Below are positions 1 through 8,079 of a DNA stretch of 64,000 bases, piece after piece. The DNA is from Tepidibacter aestuarii (GTDB taxonomy: Bacteria > Bacillota > Clostridia > Peptostreptococcales > Peptostreptococcaceae). The stretch covers positions 1,488,001 through 1,552,000 of the forward strand of contig NZ_OW235315.1 in the NCBI RefSeq assembly GCF_934924865.1, given 5' to 3'. The translations under genes were made by a program, and so were the position numbers. Every line of letters starts with the position of its first letter. Position 1 is the first letter of the stretch. The notes under the pieces were generated by a model. It had not been told where the DNA came from. It did not search any database and saw only the letters and a program-made list of their open reading frames with translations.

Positions 1-333
1 ATAGTTAATAAGCTTGTCGTAGATGGACAGATTTATGGAGGTCTTGCACAAGGAATCGGTCTTGCGCTTAGTGAAGATTTTGAGGATTTAAAGAAACATA
101 CAACTCTTACAAAGTGCGGAATTCCTAATATAAAAGATGTAACAGATAACATAGAGCTTATTTATATGGAAACAGAGAGACCATACGGTCCATATGGAGC
201 ATCTGGAGCAGGAGAAATGCCACTTTCAGCACCTCATGCTGCAATTATAAATGCAATATACAATGCATGTGGAGTTAGAATAACTAAGCTACCTGCACTT
301 CCTGAGAAGGTAAAGGCTGGACTTAGTAAATAA
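1..333 (+). CDS. molybdenum hydroxylase large subunit, C-terminal end (partial)
   Basis: The reading frame is open from the first base to TAA at 331-333, so only the last 110 residues of a longer protein are visible. The segment GASGAGEMPLSAPH carries the GxGE signature that supplies the catalytic glutamate beside the molybdenum in xanthine dehydrogenase and aldehyde oxidoreductase large subunits, and the following helix AAIINAIYNACGVRI fits the family. The protein would hydroxylate a purine, other heterocycle or aldehyde in the cytoplasm with a molybdopterin cofactor; the substrate cannot be read from this piece. The downstream cofactor-maturation genes (XdhC, MobA-like) support the assignment. 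A terminator follows 10 bases after the stop, so the next gene probably has its own promoter or depends on readthrough. Confidence 0.85.
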   Translation: MVNKLVVDGQIYGGLAQGIGLALSEDFEDLKKHTTLTKCGIPNIKDVTDNIELIYMETERPYGPYGASGAGEMPLSAPHAAIINAIYNACGVRITKLPALPEKVKAGLSK

Positions 334-342
334 GGATTTTTT

Positions 343-376
343 AAGAACCTAAAGTAATGTTACTTTAGGTTCTTTT
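343..376 (+). terminator. intrinsic terminator after the molybdenum hydroxylase gene
   Basis: A 15-bp perfect stem (343-357 with 360-374) with a very short loop is followed by a T run. It sits 10 bases after the stop codon and 28 bases before the next start. Confidence 0.85.
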
Positions 377-403
377 CAAAAATATTTAAAAGGGGATAAG
401 CTT

Positions 404-2662
404 ATGGATCTTGAAAAGCTGCTTGCAACAGAGAACCTCTGTATAAACGATAATTTAGCACCATGTATAGCCTCGTGTCCTATTCATGTTGATGTAAAGG
501 GTTTTATTGAGCAAATACAAAAAGGTGATTTTAAGAGTGCATATAAGATTCTTCAAAAAAGGATGCCTATGGCTAAAATAATAGCTAGAGTCTGTGATCA
601 TCCATGCTATGACTCTTGTGTTAGGAATAATAAAGGGGGATCAGTTTTAATAAGTGACCTTGAAAAAGCTGTTGTAGAGTATGGAGCAAATGCAAAAATA
701 AAGAAGCTACCAATTCGTGATAATTATAAAAATGTTGCAATTGTAGGTGGCGGAATTAGTGGTTTAACATGTGCAATAGACCTTAGAAGCAAGGGTTATT
801 CAGTAACTATATTTGAAAAAGATAATACATTAGGCGGAAGATTAAGAGAAAAAGATGAAGATATAATACCAAGTAGTATTCTTAAAGAGGAAATTGATAA
901 TATACAAAAATCAGGAGTACAAATAAAAAAAGGAATGATTATATCAAACGTTGACATAGATAAATTAAAATCTGATTATAAGGCTATATATATAGGAACA
1001 GGAGATTGGGATGAAAAACTAGATGTAGATAATACAACCTTTCAAACTCAAACTGAAGGAGTATTTTGTGGAGGAAGAATTGTAACAGGAAATGAATCTA
1101 TAATTTTATCTGTTTCAACAGGAAGAAGAGCAGCTATTTCTATTGATAGATATATTAATAAAAAATCTCTTGTGGCCCTTAGAGATAATGAAGTCCCATA
1201 TAAGACAAAATTAAAGGTTGATACAAAAAATATTAATGATTATAAGCAAGTAGAAATCAATACAAAGGATGATGCTATTTTAGAAGCAAAAAGATGCATA
1301 TCGTGTGAGTGTCATAAATGTTACAAGGCATGCTCACACCTTCAATATGAAAAAATAGACCCAAAGGCATATATAAGAAAGATTAATCAAAATGAAAGAG
1401 TTATACTTGGAGACCGTTACGCTAATAAGACTATAAATTCTTGTATGCTATGTGGATTATGTAAAACTGAGTGTCCAAGCAATATTGATATGAGCGAGAT
1501 AATAAGAGAAACAAGAAAAAGCATGGTTCAAAAAGAAAAGATGCCATTATCAGCTCATGACTTTGCCCTAAAGGATATGGAATTTAACAATAGTGATTAT
1601 TTTACTCTTTTAAGGCACCAACCAAATATGAATGAAAGTAAGTTTTTATTTTTCCCAGGATGCCAGCTTTGTGGATCATATCCAAAATATGTACAAAAAT
1701 CATATGATTATTTAATACAAAACCTTGATGGTGGCATAGGACTTTACCTTGGTTGCTGTGGAGCTCCTGGAGAATGGGCAGGAAGAGAAGATTTATTTGA
1801 AGAATCAATGAAAAATATTTCAAGATCATGGGAATCAATGGGTAAGCCAACTATTATAGTTGCATGCTCAACGTGCTATTACATATTAAAAAAATATCTT
1901 CCACATATAGAATTAGTTACACTATGGGAAGTTTTCAATGAAAAGGGAGTAAATGATGAGATAAAAAATCATAAAATAAAAAATTTAGTTATGCATGATT
2001 CATGTACAGCAAGAGATTATCCCAATATTCATGAAAGTGTAAGAGAAATCTTATTAAAGCTTGGCTATGGAGTTATTGAGCCAAAGTATACGAAAAAAAA
2101 TACACAATGCTGTGGTTATGGTGGGCTTTCATATTTTGCAAATAAAGAATTTAGCAACTATGCAACAGATAAACGTATTGAGGAGCATGAAGGAGATTAT
2201 ATTGCATATTGTGCTATGTGTAGAGATCTTTTTGTATCAAGAGGAAAGAATACTCTTCATATTTTAGACCTTATATTTGGAGAAAACATAGACGAATTAT
2301 CAAGTAAAAAGGGGCCAACACTTTCTCAAAGACGTGATAATAGATTGAAACTTAAAATGTCTATACTAAATATGTGGGGGGAAAAATTAGATTTACAGGA
2401 AGAGCACGGCGATATAAATCTTATAATAGATCAAAATGTTAAAGATATTATGGAGGATAGATTAATACTAGAAAGCGACATTAAAAAGGTAATAGGCATG
2501 GCACAAGAAAATAAAGATATATTTTTCAATCCAAAAACTAACCATTATCTAGCCTTTAGAAGAATTGTGAATGTAACATATTGGGTTGAATATGAAAAGA
2601 TTTGTGATGATTATAAAATTATAAAAGCATATACTCATAGAATGGATGTACAGGGGGAGTAG
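404..2662 (+). CDS. FAD/NAD(P) oxidoreductase with Fe-S and two CCG domains (dicluster-binding type)
   Basis: The 752-residue protein has four visible parts. A cysteine-rich N-terminus (about 1-100) resembles the Fe-S domain of the glutamate synthase small chain. A FAD/NAD(P)-binding fold starts at VAIVGGGISG near 111. A ferredoxin-like cluster site CMLCGLCKTECP lies near 346. Two CCG-type cysteine regions near 415-490 (GCQLCG, LGCCGAPGEW) and 529-605 (DSCTARD, QCCGYGG, CAMC) resemble HdrB/GlpC subunits. It probably passes electrons between a pyridine nucleotide and a thiol or Fe-S partner in the cytoplasm; the partner is unknown. The ATG has a good AAAGGGG site. It heads a tightly packed run of accessory genes next to the molybdenum hydroxylase, the arrangement known from Desulfovibrio. 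The domains are certain, the physiological reaction is not. Confidence 0.85.
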   Translation: MDLEKLLATENLCINDNLAPCIASCPIHVDVKGFIEQIQKGDFKSAYKILQKRMPMAKIIARVCDHPCYDSCVRNNKGGSVLISDLEKAVVEYGANAKIKKLPIRDNYKNVAIVGGGISGLTCAIDLRSKGYSVTIFEKDNTLGGRLREKDEDIIPSSILKEEIDNIQKSGVQIKKGMIISNVDIDKLKSDYKAIYIGTGDWDEKLDVDNTTFQTQTEGVFCGGRIVTGNESIILSVSTGRRAAISIDRYINKKSLVALRDNEVPYKTKLKVDTKNINDYKQVEINTKDDAILEAKRCISCECHKCYKACSHLQYEKIDPKAYIRKINQNERVILGDRYANKTINSCMLCGLCKTECPSNIDMSEIIRETRKSMVQKEKMPLSAHDFALKDMEFNNSDYFTLLRHQPNMNESKFLFFPGCQLCGSYPKYVQKSYDYLIQNLDGGIGLYLGCCGAPGEWAGREDLFEESMKNISRSWESMGKPTIIVACSTCYYILKKYLPHIELVTLWEVFNEKGVNDEIKNHKIKNLVMHDSCTARDYPNIHESVREILLKLGYGVIEPKYTKKNTQCCGYGGLSYFANKEFSNYATDKRIEEHEGDYIAYCAMCRDLFVSRGKNTLHILDLIFGENIDELSSKKGPTLSQRRDNRLKLKMSILNMWGEKLDLQEEHGDINLIIDQNVKDIMEDRLILESDIKKVIGMAQENKDIFFNPKTNHYLAFRRIVNVTYWVEYEKICDDYKIIKAYTHRMDVQGE

Positions 2663-2664
2663 TT

Positions 2665-2874
2665 ATGGATGTAAACAAAGAAAACTATGATGAAGAGTGG
2701 GTTTGTCAAAAGTGCAATTGTCCTGTTGAGGAAGGTAGTGTTAAAGCAATTTATCTATCTGGTAATTTTGAAGTTGAATTATTAAAATGTCCCATCTGTA
2801 AAAATGTATTAGTTACTGAAGATTTAGCAATTGGCAAAATGCTTGAGGTTGAAAAAGGACTAGAGGATAAATGA
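2665..2874 (+). CDS. small two-CxxC redox protein, DVU_1557-like
   Basis: This is a 69-residue protein with two zinc-ribbon-like pairs, WVCQKCNCP near residues 13-20 and LKCPICKN near 40-47, and the C-terminal helix LAIGKMLEVEKGLEDK. This layout is that of the small redox protein that accompanies the molybdenum hydroxylase accessory cluster (DVU_1557 in Desulfovibrio, recalled from family naming). The start lies 2 bases after the preceding stop with an AGGGGGAG site, and the gene overlaps the methyltransferase by 4 bases, indicating translational coupling. The cysteines probably bind a metal or cycle as thiols. No in-frame selenocysteine codon is seen. Confidence 0.75.
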   Translation: MDVNKENYDEEWVCQKCNCPVEEGSVKAIYLSGNFEVELLKCPICKNVLVTEDLAIGKMLEVEKGLEDK

Positions 2875-3584
2875 AAAAGAATAATGTGTATGAAAGTGAT
2901 GATATAAGATGTGTTACAGGAAATACTCTAAGACCTGGAGGTTTTTTATTAACTAATAGAGCAGTATTATTATGTGATATTTCAAAAGGTCAAAAGGTAT
3001 TAGATGTTGGATGCGGAATGGGAGCTACGGTAGATTTTCTTAAAAGTGAGTTCAAAATAGATGCCTATGGAATAGACCCATCTCAGAAGCTTATTGACCG
3101 CGGAAGAGAAGTTAAGAATTTACCTATTATAAAAGGAATTGGAGAAAGTATACCATATAATAATAAATCTTTTGATGTTGTATTTACTGAATGCACTCTT
3201 TCTCTTATGCAAAAATATGAAGATACGCTACAAGAAATATACAGAGTTTTAAAGCCCGGGGGATTTGTAATTATTTCTGATGTATTTGCAAAAGAACCTG
3301 ATTATATTGATGAATTAAAAAATAGTAATGTTCAAACCTGTCTAAGAGGGCTACTTGATATTGGAAAGCTTTTAATAGAAATTGAAAAGAGAGGATTTGA
3401 AGTAATAACTTTAGAAGATTGGACATCACTTTTAAAGCAACTAATGGTAGATATAATATTTAAATATGATTCTATGGATAAATTTTGGAACGTTACTACA
3501 TGTGAAAACTGTTCAGATTTTAAAACTAAATTATCTTTGTGCAAACCAGGATATTTTTTTATGATTGCAAAAAAGGGGGATTAA
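2871..3584 (+). CDS. class I SAM-dependent methyltransferase, DVU_1556-like
   Basis: The 237-residue protein has the class I methyltransferase motif I VLDVGCGMGATVDFL near residue 42 and the later motifs FDVVFTECTLSL and YRVLKPGGFVIISDVF. It should transfer a methyl group from S-adenosylmethionine to an unknown acceptor. It starts with an ATGA overlap on the small redox protein and belongs to the same accessory cluster. A cysteine pair near the C-terminus (CENC) is unusual for simple methyltransferases and could bind metal. Function within molybdenum-hydroxylase maturation is inferred only from the conserved neighbourhood. Confidence 0.8.
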   Translation: MKKNNVYESDDIRCVTGNTLRPGGFLLTNRAVLLCDISKGQKVLDVGCGMGATVDFLKSEFKIDAYGIDPSQKLIDRGREVKNLPIIKGIGESIPYNNKSFDVVFTECTLSLMQKYEDTLQEIYRVLKPGGFVIISDVFAKEPDYIDELKNSNVQTCLRGLLDIGKLLIEIEKRGFEVITLEDWTSLLKQLMVDIIFKYDSMDKFWNVTTCENCSDFKTKLSLCKPGYFFMIAKKGD

Positions 3585-3588
3585 AAAA

Positions 3589-4029
3589 ATGGAAGATGCA
3601 TTTGATATGTTCAAACTAGCTTCTCAAGGATTTTGCTGTAGCCAGATACTTATTATGATGGAGCTTAAAAAAAGAGGATGTGAAAATAAGGAACTTGTAA
3701 AATCTATGACAGGATTTTGCGGTGGAATAGGTGGAAGTGGAAAAACTTGTGGAGTAATATCGGGAGGAGCTTGTGTTTTTGGTTTTTATGCAGGCAAGGC
3801 AGATTCAACTGATGTAAAAGATGAAAATTTAAGTAAGATGATTATTGAATATATAGAGTGGTTTGAAAATGAATATGGAAGCTGTGATTGTAAAGATATA
3901 ATACAAACGGATAATCTTGAAGAGATAACATATAACAATAAGTATCCTGTAAAATGCGGGAATTTAATGACACAGTCCTATAAAAAAGTAAAGAGTATAC
4001 TTAGAGAATACGGATATATAGGAGATTAA
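3589..4029 (+). CDS. C-GCAxxG-C-C family protein, DVU_1555-like
   Basis: The protein has about 146 residues. The ATG at 3589 is chosen over an upstream TTG at 3565 because an AAGGGGGA site lies 8 bases before it. It contains GFCCSQ near the N-terminus, a glycine/cysteine-rich segment FCGGIGGSGKTCGVISGGACVFG in the middle, and a CDCKDI motif, the pattern of the C-GCAxxG-C-C family, which is thought to be redox-active. Some relatives carry selenocysteine in place of cysteine, but here all positions are cysteine. It lies between the methyltransferase and the radical SAM gene in the accessory cluster. No biochemical role is known. Confidence 0.75.
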   Translation: MEDAFDMFKLASQGFCCSQILIMMELKKRGCENKELVKSMTGFCGGIGGSGKTCGVISGGACVFGFYAGKADSTDVKDENLSKMIIEYIEWFENEYGSCDCKDIIQTDNLEEITYNNKYPVKCGNLMTQSYKKVKSILREYGYIGD

Positions 4030-4031
4030 AA

Positions 4032-5351
4032 ATGGGAGAGATTATAGGGGTTACTAAAAGTGTATGTCCTATATGTTTTAAAACATTAAAGGCATACAAA
4101 ATAAAGAAAAACAAGGATATATATATTAACAAAAAATGTAAAGAACATGGGAAATTTGAAACTATAATTTGGAGAGAATCACCAAGCTATAATTCTTGGA
4201 AAAGGCCTAAGAGTGCTGCATATCCCGAAAGTCCTTTTACCGAAACATCTAATGGATGCCCACATGACTGTGGACTTTGTGGTAATCATAGACAACATAC
4301 TTGTACTGCACTTATTGAGGTTACACAAAAGTGTAATTTAAATTGTAAATTCTGTTTTGCCAACTCAGGAAAGAATAGTGAGCCAGATATAGAAACTATA
4401 AAATATTACTATCAAAGGGTTATGAAGGCATCAGGAAATTGTAATATACAATTATCAGGTGGAGAGCCAACCTTAAGGGATGATCTTGACGAAATTATAA
4501 AGTTAGGACATGATATGGGCTTTAGCTTTATACAGCTTAATACTAATGGATTAAAGCTTAAGGATTTAGAATATGTAAAAAAACTTAAAGAAGCAGGTTT
4601 AAATTCTGTATTTTTACAATTTGATGGTATGGACGATAAGATTTATTCAACATTAAGAGGAAAAAAACTTTTAAGCTATAAAATGGCTGCAGTTGAAAAT
4701 CTTAAAAAGATGGGTATAGGAGTTATACTTGTATGTACTGTAGTTCCAGTTGTTAATGATTACAATCTTTATGAAATTGTTAAATATGGAATAGAAAATA
4801 TTCCAGCTGTAAGAGGAGTTCACTTTCAGCCTGTAAGTTATTTTGGAAGAATTCCAAATACACCAAAGGATAAAGACAGAATTACTCTACCAGAGGTTAT
4901 GAACAAATTATGCAAACAAAGTGATGGGTTAATAAATATTAAAGATTTCAATCCTCCGGGATGTGAAAATGCATTTTGTTCTTTTCATTCAAACTACATT
5001 GAAGTAGATAATAAATTAATACCTGTAAGTGGAAGCGGATGTGGATGCAAAGAAGAAAAAGGAGAAGAAGGATCAAGAAAGGCTAAGGATTTTGTTAAAA
5101 GAAACTGGACTATAAATAAAACTAAATCAAACAACAAGGGAAAATATAAATCATTTGATGAACTAGCTAGAAAAATCAAAGAAAATTTCTTTTCAATATC
5201 AGCAATGGCTTTTCAAGATGCATGGAACCTTGATATTCAAAGACTTAGGGATTGTTGTATACATGTGGTGTCAAAAGAGGGAAATCTAATACCGTTTTGT
5301 GCATACAATTTAACAAATAAAGATGGTAAGAGTCTTTATAGGGGGGATTAA
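4032..5351 (+). CDS. trsS: radical SAM protein of the TrsS type
   Basis: The 439-residue protein opens with a CPICFK pair and further cysteines (residues 12-80, including NGCPHDCGLCGNH), then has the radical SAM cluster site CNLNCKFC (CxxxCxxC) near residue 98 and the GGEPTLR SAM-binding motif near 140. A C-terminal cysteine region near 300-345 (PPGCENAFCSFHS, GSGCGC) could hold auxiliary clusters. It should cleave SAM to a 5'-deoxyadenosyl radical. I recognise it as the radical SAM (seleno)protein found with DVU_1555-1557-type genes; the Sec position of some relatives is cysteine here. It is 2 bases downstream of the C-GCAxxG-C-C gene with an AGGAGA site. Confidence 0.75.
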   Translation: MGEIIGVTKSVCPICFKTLKAYKIKKNKDIYINKKCKEHGKFETIIWRESPSYNSWKRPKSAAYPESPFTETSNGCPHDCGLCGNHRQHTCTALIEVTQKCNLNCKFCFANSGKNSEPDIETIKYYYQRVMKASGNCNIQLSGGEPTLRDDLDEIIKLGHDMGFSFIQLNTNGLKLKDLEYVKKLKEAGLNSVFLQFDGMDDKIYSTLRGKKLLSYKMAAVENLKKMGIGVILVCTVVPVVNDYNLYEIVKYGIENIPAVRGVHFQPVSYFGRIPNTPKDKDRITLPEVMNKLCKQSDGLINIKDFNPPGCENAFCSFHSNYIEVDNKLIPVSGSGCGCKEEKGEEGSRKAKDFVKRNWTINKTKSNNKGKYKSFDELARKIKENFFSISAMAFQDAWNLDIQRLRDCCIHVVSKEGNLIPFCAYNLTNKDGKSLYRGD

Positions 5352-5354
5352 TAA

Positions 5355-6389
5355 ATGAAGGAATTATATAATGAGGGATATGAATTATTGAACAAGGGGG
5401 AAAGCTTTGCACTCGCAACTCTTTATAATAGTAAAGGATCTGCTCCAAGAACTGCTGGTGCTAGAATGATAGTAAAAAATGATAATTCAATAATTGGTAC
5501 TGTCGGAGGTGGATACTTAGAAGCACTTGTTATAAAAGATGGAGGAGAAGTTTTAAAAACAAGAAAAGCTATTCAAAAGGACTATAAGCTAAGCGGTGAA
5601 GATAAAGATGGAATTGATATGGTTTGTGGTGGAGATGTTAGCGTTTTAGTTGAATATATAGATGCTAACAATTCTATTAATCTAGATATATACAAAGAAA
5701 TTATTAATTATGTTGATAAAGGAGAAAAAGGCTTTTTAGTAAAAAGATTCAACGATAAATCAAATAACATTTATAGATATTTGGTTGGTGAGGATAACAT
5801 TATATCAGAGCATAACAATAAGGAAGAATTGAAAGAGTTAATAAAAAATAATAAGACAAGAGATATTAAGGTTTTAAAAGAAGAAGACGGCACAGGAATA
5901 ATAGAGCCAATATGTAATTCTGGAATAGTTTATATATTTGGAGCAGGACATGTTTCTCAAAAGCTTGCAGATATAACATCAAAAATTGACTTTAAGACAG
6001 TCGTTATTGATGATCGTATAGAGTTTGCTAATAAAGAAAGATTTCCAATGGCAGATGAAATAAAAGTAATAAATGATTTTGATACATGCTTTGATGATTT
6101 AGATATTAATAAGGATAGTTATATAGTAATAGTTACAAGAGGACATTTACATGATCTTACCATTTTAAGACAATCATTAAGAACAGATGCTACTTACATT
6201 GGAATGATAGGAAGCAAGAGAAAAAGAAAAAATACATATAAAGCTTTAGAATTAGATGGATTTTCTAGAGATGATTTTAATAGGGTATATAATCCAATAG
6301 GACTTTCAATAAATGCAGAAACTCCTGAAGAAATTGCTGTAAGCATCGCAGCAGAACTTATAAAAGTTAGAGGAGACTTGATGAAATGA
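5355..6389 (+). CDS. xdhC: XdhC family molybdenum hydroxylase maturation factor
   Basis: The 344-residue protein has the XdhC/CoxI N-terminal domain (SFALATLYNSKGSAPRTAG and GTVGGGYLEA) and a C-terminal Rossmann domain starting VYIFGAGHVSQ near residue 191, with the family motifs VTRGHLHD, IGMIGSKRKR and NPIGLSINAETPEEIAVSI. Proteins of this family bind sulfurated molybdenum cofactor and insert it into xanthine-dehydrogenase-type enzymes. It starts 3 bases after the radical SAM gene behind a run of six G and overlaps the next gene by 4 bases, so it is cotranslated with it. Its presence ties the accessory cluster to the hydroxylase at the window start. Confidence 0.9.
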   Translation: MKELYNEGYELLNKGESFALATLYNSKGSAPRTAGARMIVKNDNSIIGTVGGGYLEALVIKDGGEVLKTRKAIQKDYKLSGEDKDGIDMVCGGDVSVLVEYIDANNSINLDIYKEIINYVDKGEKGFLVKRFNDKSNNIYRYLVGEDNIISEHNNKEELKELIKNNKTRDIKVLKEEDGTGIIEPICNSGIVYIFGAGHVSQKLADITSKIDFKTVVIDDRIEFANKERFPMADEIKVINDFDTCFDDLDINKDSYIVIVTRGHLHDLTILRQSLRTDATYIGMIGSKRKRKNTYKALELDGFSRDDFNRVYNPIGLSINAETPEEIAVSIAAELIKVRGDLMK

Positions 6390-7486
6390 AAAAATATGCA
6401 GCCATAATATTATCAGCGGGATATTCTTCACGTATGGGAGAATTTAAGCCTGTTATGGACCTGCACGGACAAACTGCGATAAATAGAGTGATAAATACTT
6501 TTAAAAAATCTGATATTGACAATATATATGTTGTATCAGGTCATAAACATGATTTGATACAACATATGGTTGATGCTAAGGTAGTACATAATAAAAACTT
6601 TGATAAGGGGATGCTAGAATCAGTAAAAACAGGGGTAGCGCAATTATCAGATGATATAGACGCTTTTTTTGTACTTCCGGTAGATATTCCTTGTATAAAG
6701 GAATGTACATTAAAAACTATTATTAATGAATATGAACAAGGAAACTATATTGTTATTCACCCTACCTTTTCTAAGATAAAAGGACACCCCCCTCTTATTT
6801 CAACTTCTATTTCTAAAAAAATACTAGACTACAATGGATCAGGAGGGTTAAAAAATATATTATCTTTTTACAAAGAGAACAGTAAAACTGTTCAGGTTGC
6901 AGATAGAGGTATTCTGCTTGATATGGATAATAAAGAAGATTATAAAGCTATATTAGACTATATCTCATACTTTCCATATCCTGATGAGCTTGAATGTAAA
7001 GAAATTATGAGAATTTGTAATGTCGATGAAAGAACTAAGCTTCATATGGAATGTGTAGCTCAACTTGCGAGGATAATAGGTTTAAAACTTAATGAAAATG
7101 GGTGCAATATAAATATAAATCTTACATATACAGGTGCTCTATTACATGATATTAAAAAAGGTGAAAAAGAACATGCTAAACAAGGAGCTATTACTATAGG
7201 TAAATTAGGTTATCCTTGCCTTTATGAAGTAATAGAGTCTCATATGGATATATCTAATATAACAAAAATAGGAGAGAGAGAAATTATACATATTTGTGAC
7301 AAATTAATAAAAGAAACTCAATTGGTTGATATAGACGAAAGACATAGTTATTCAATTGATAAATATAAAGACTGTAAAGATGCTGTTGATAGTATAAACA
7401 GAAGGTTTGACACTGCAAAAAAAATAAAAAATATGATTGAGGAGATTATAGGATGCCAAATAGAAAAGCTTCAAACCAAAGGCTAA
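6386..7486 (+). CDS. MobA-like nucleotidyltransferase fused to an HD domain, DVU_1551-like
   Basis: The 366-residue protein has an N-terminal nucleotidyltransferase fold (AAIILSAGYSSRMGEFKP, residues 4-21, and VLPVDIPCI near 96), like the MocA/MobA enzymes that add CMP or GMP to molybdopterin. The C-terminal half (about 210-320) is an HD-type hydrolase domain with an early histidine in KLHMECV and the pair LLHDIKKGEKEH near 252. The fusion suggests that a nucleotide is added to and later removed from the cofactor or an intermediate, but this is inference. It overlaps xdhC by 4 bases and the phosphatase gene by 34 bases. Confidence 0.8.
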   Translation: MKKYAAIILSAGYSSRMGEFKPVMDLHGQTAINRVINTFKKSDIDNIYVVSGHKHDLIQHMVDAKVVHNKNFDKGMLESVKTGVAQLSDDIDAFFVLPVDIPCIKECTLKTIINEYEQGNYIVIHPTFSKIKGHPPLISTSISKKILDYNGSGGLKNILSFYKENSKTVQVADRGILLDMDNKEDYKAILDYISYFPYPDELECKEIMRICNVDERTKLHMECVAQLARIIGLKLNENGCNININLTYTGALLHDIKKGEKEHAKQGAITIGKLGYPCLYEVIESHMDISNITKIGEREIIHICDKLIKETQLVDIDERHSYSIDKYKDCKDAVDSINRRFDTAKKIKNMIEEIIGCQIEKLQTKG

Positions 7487-8079
7487 TATACTTTATAAGA
7501 CATGGTCAAACAAAGTTTACTGGAGAAAAAAGATATGTAGGTCATACTGATTGTTCACTTTCAGATGAAGGAATTGAAACAATGAAAAGACTTAAAAATA
7601 TTTTTTCAGATATTCCTATTAATCATGTGTTTTGTAGTGATTTATTAAGAGCAAAGCAGAGTGCAAATATATTGTTTGAAAATACAAAAATACATTATAT
7701 GAGAGAGCTTAGAGAAATTAATATGGGTACTTGGGATGGATTAACATTTAAAAATGTAAAAACTATATATCCTGAAATGTTTGAAAAAAGAATAGATAAT
7801 ATAGCTGATTTTATTGTTCCTGATGGTGAATCTTTTAAAGAGTGTCAAACAAGAGCATTATCGACTGTAAAAGATATAATATCTAAAACAACTGGGAATG
7901 TTGCTATAGTAGGCCATGCTGGATTTTTTAGAACCTTAATTACATATGTTTTAGATATAGATATAAAGTATATCTTTAATATAAAGCAGGATTACGGATG
8001 TATCAATGTATTAAGTGTTGATGAGAAATTTAAATTAAAAGGAGTAAACCTAAAGAAAATTGTGGAGCGTAGACAATGA
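7453..8079 (+). CDS. histidine phosphatase family protein
   Basis: The 208-residue protein has the phosphoglycerate-mutase-like signature YFIRHGQT near residue 14, ELREINMGTWDG near 89, PDGESFKECQ near 130 and the second catalytic histidine in VGHAGF near 153. Such enzymes use a phospho-histidine intermediate to remove phosphate; CobC-like members act in cofactor metabolism. The start overlaps the HD fusion gene by 34 bases in another frame, with an AGGAGATTATAGG site just ahead, and the stop overlaps the next start (ATGA). The substrate is unknown; a role in cofactor or nucleotide intermediates is only suggested by context. Confidence 0.8.
   Translation: MPNRKASNQRLIYFIRHGQTKFTGEKRYVGHTDCSLSDEGIETMKRLKNIFSDIPINHVFCSDLLRAKQSANILFENTKIHYMRELREINMGTWDGLTFKNVKTIYPEMFEKRIDNIADFIVPDGESFKECQTRALSTVKDIISKTTGNVAIVGHAGFFRTLITYVLDIDIKYIFNIKQDYGCINVLSVDEKFKLKGVNLKKIVERRQ

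Noticed and set aside
1602..1850. Open frame on the minus strand inside the dicluster oxidoreductase gene
   Set aside because: It is opposite a clearly coding gene, lacks a ribosome site and has an unlikely composition.
4032..5351. Selenocysteine insertion in the radical SAM gene
   Set aside because: The frame has cysteine at the candidate positions and no internal TGA, so no recoding is needed.
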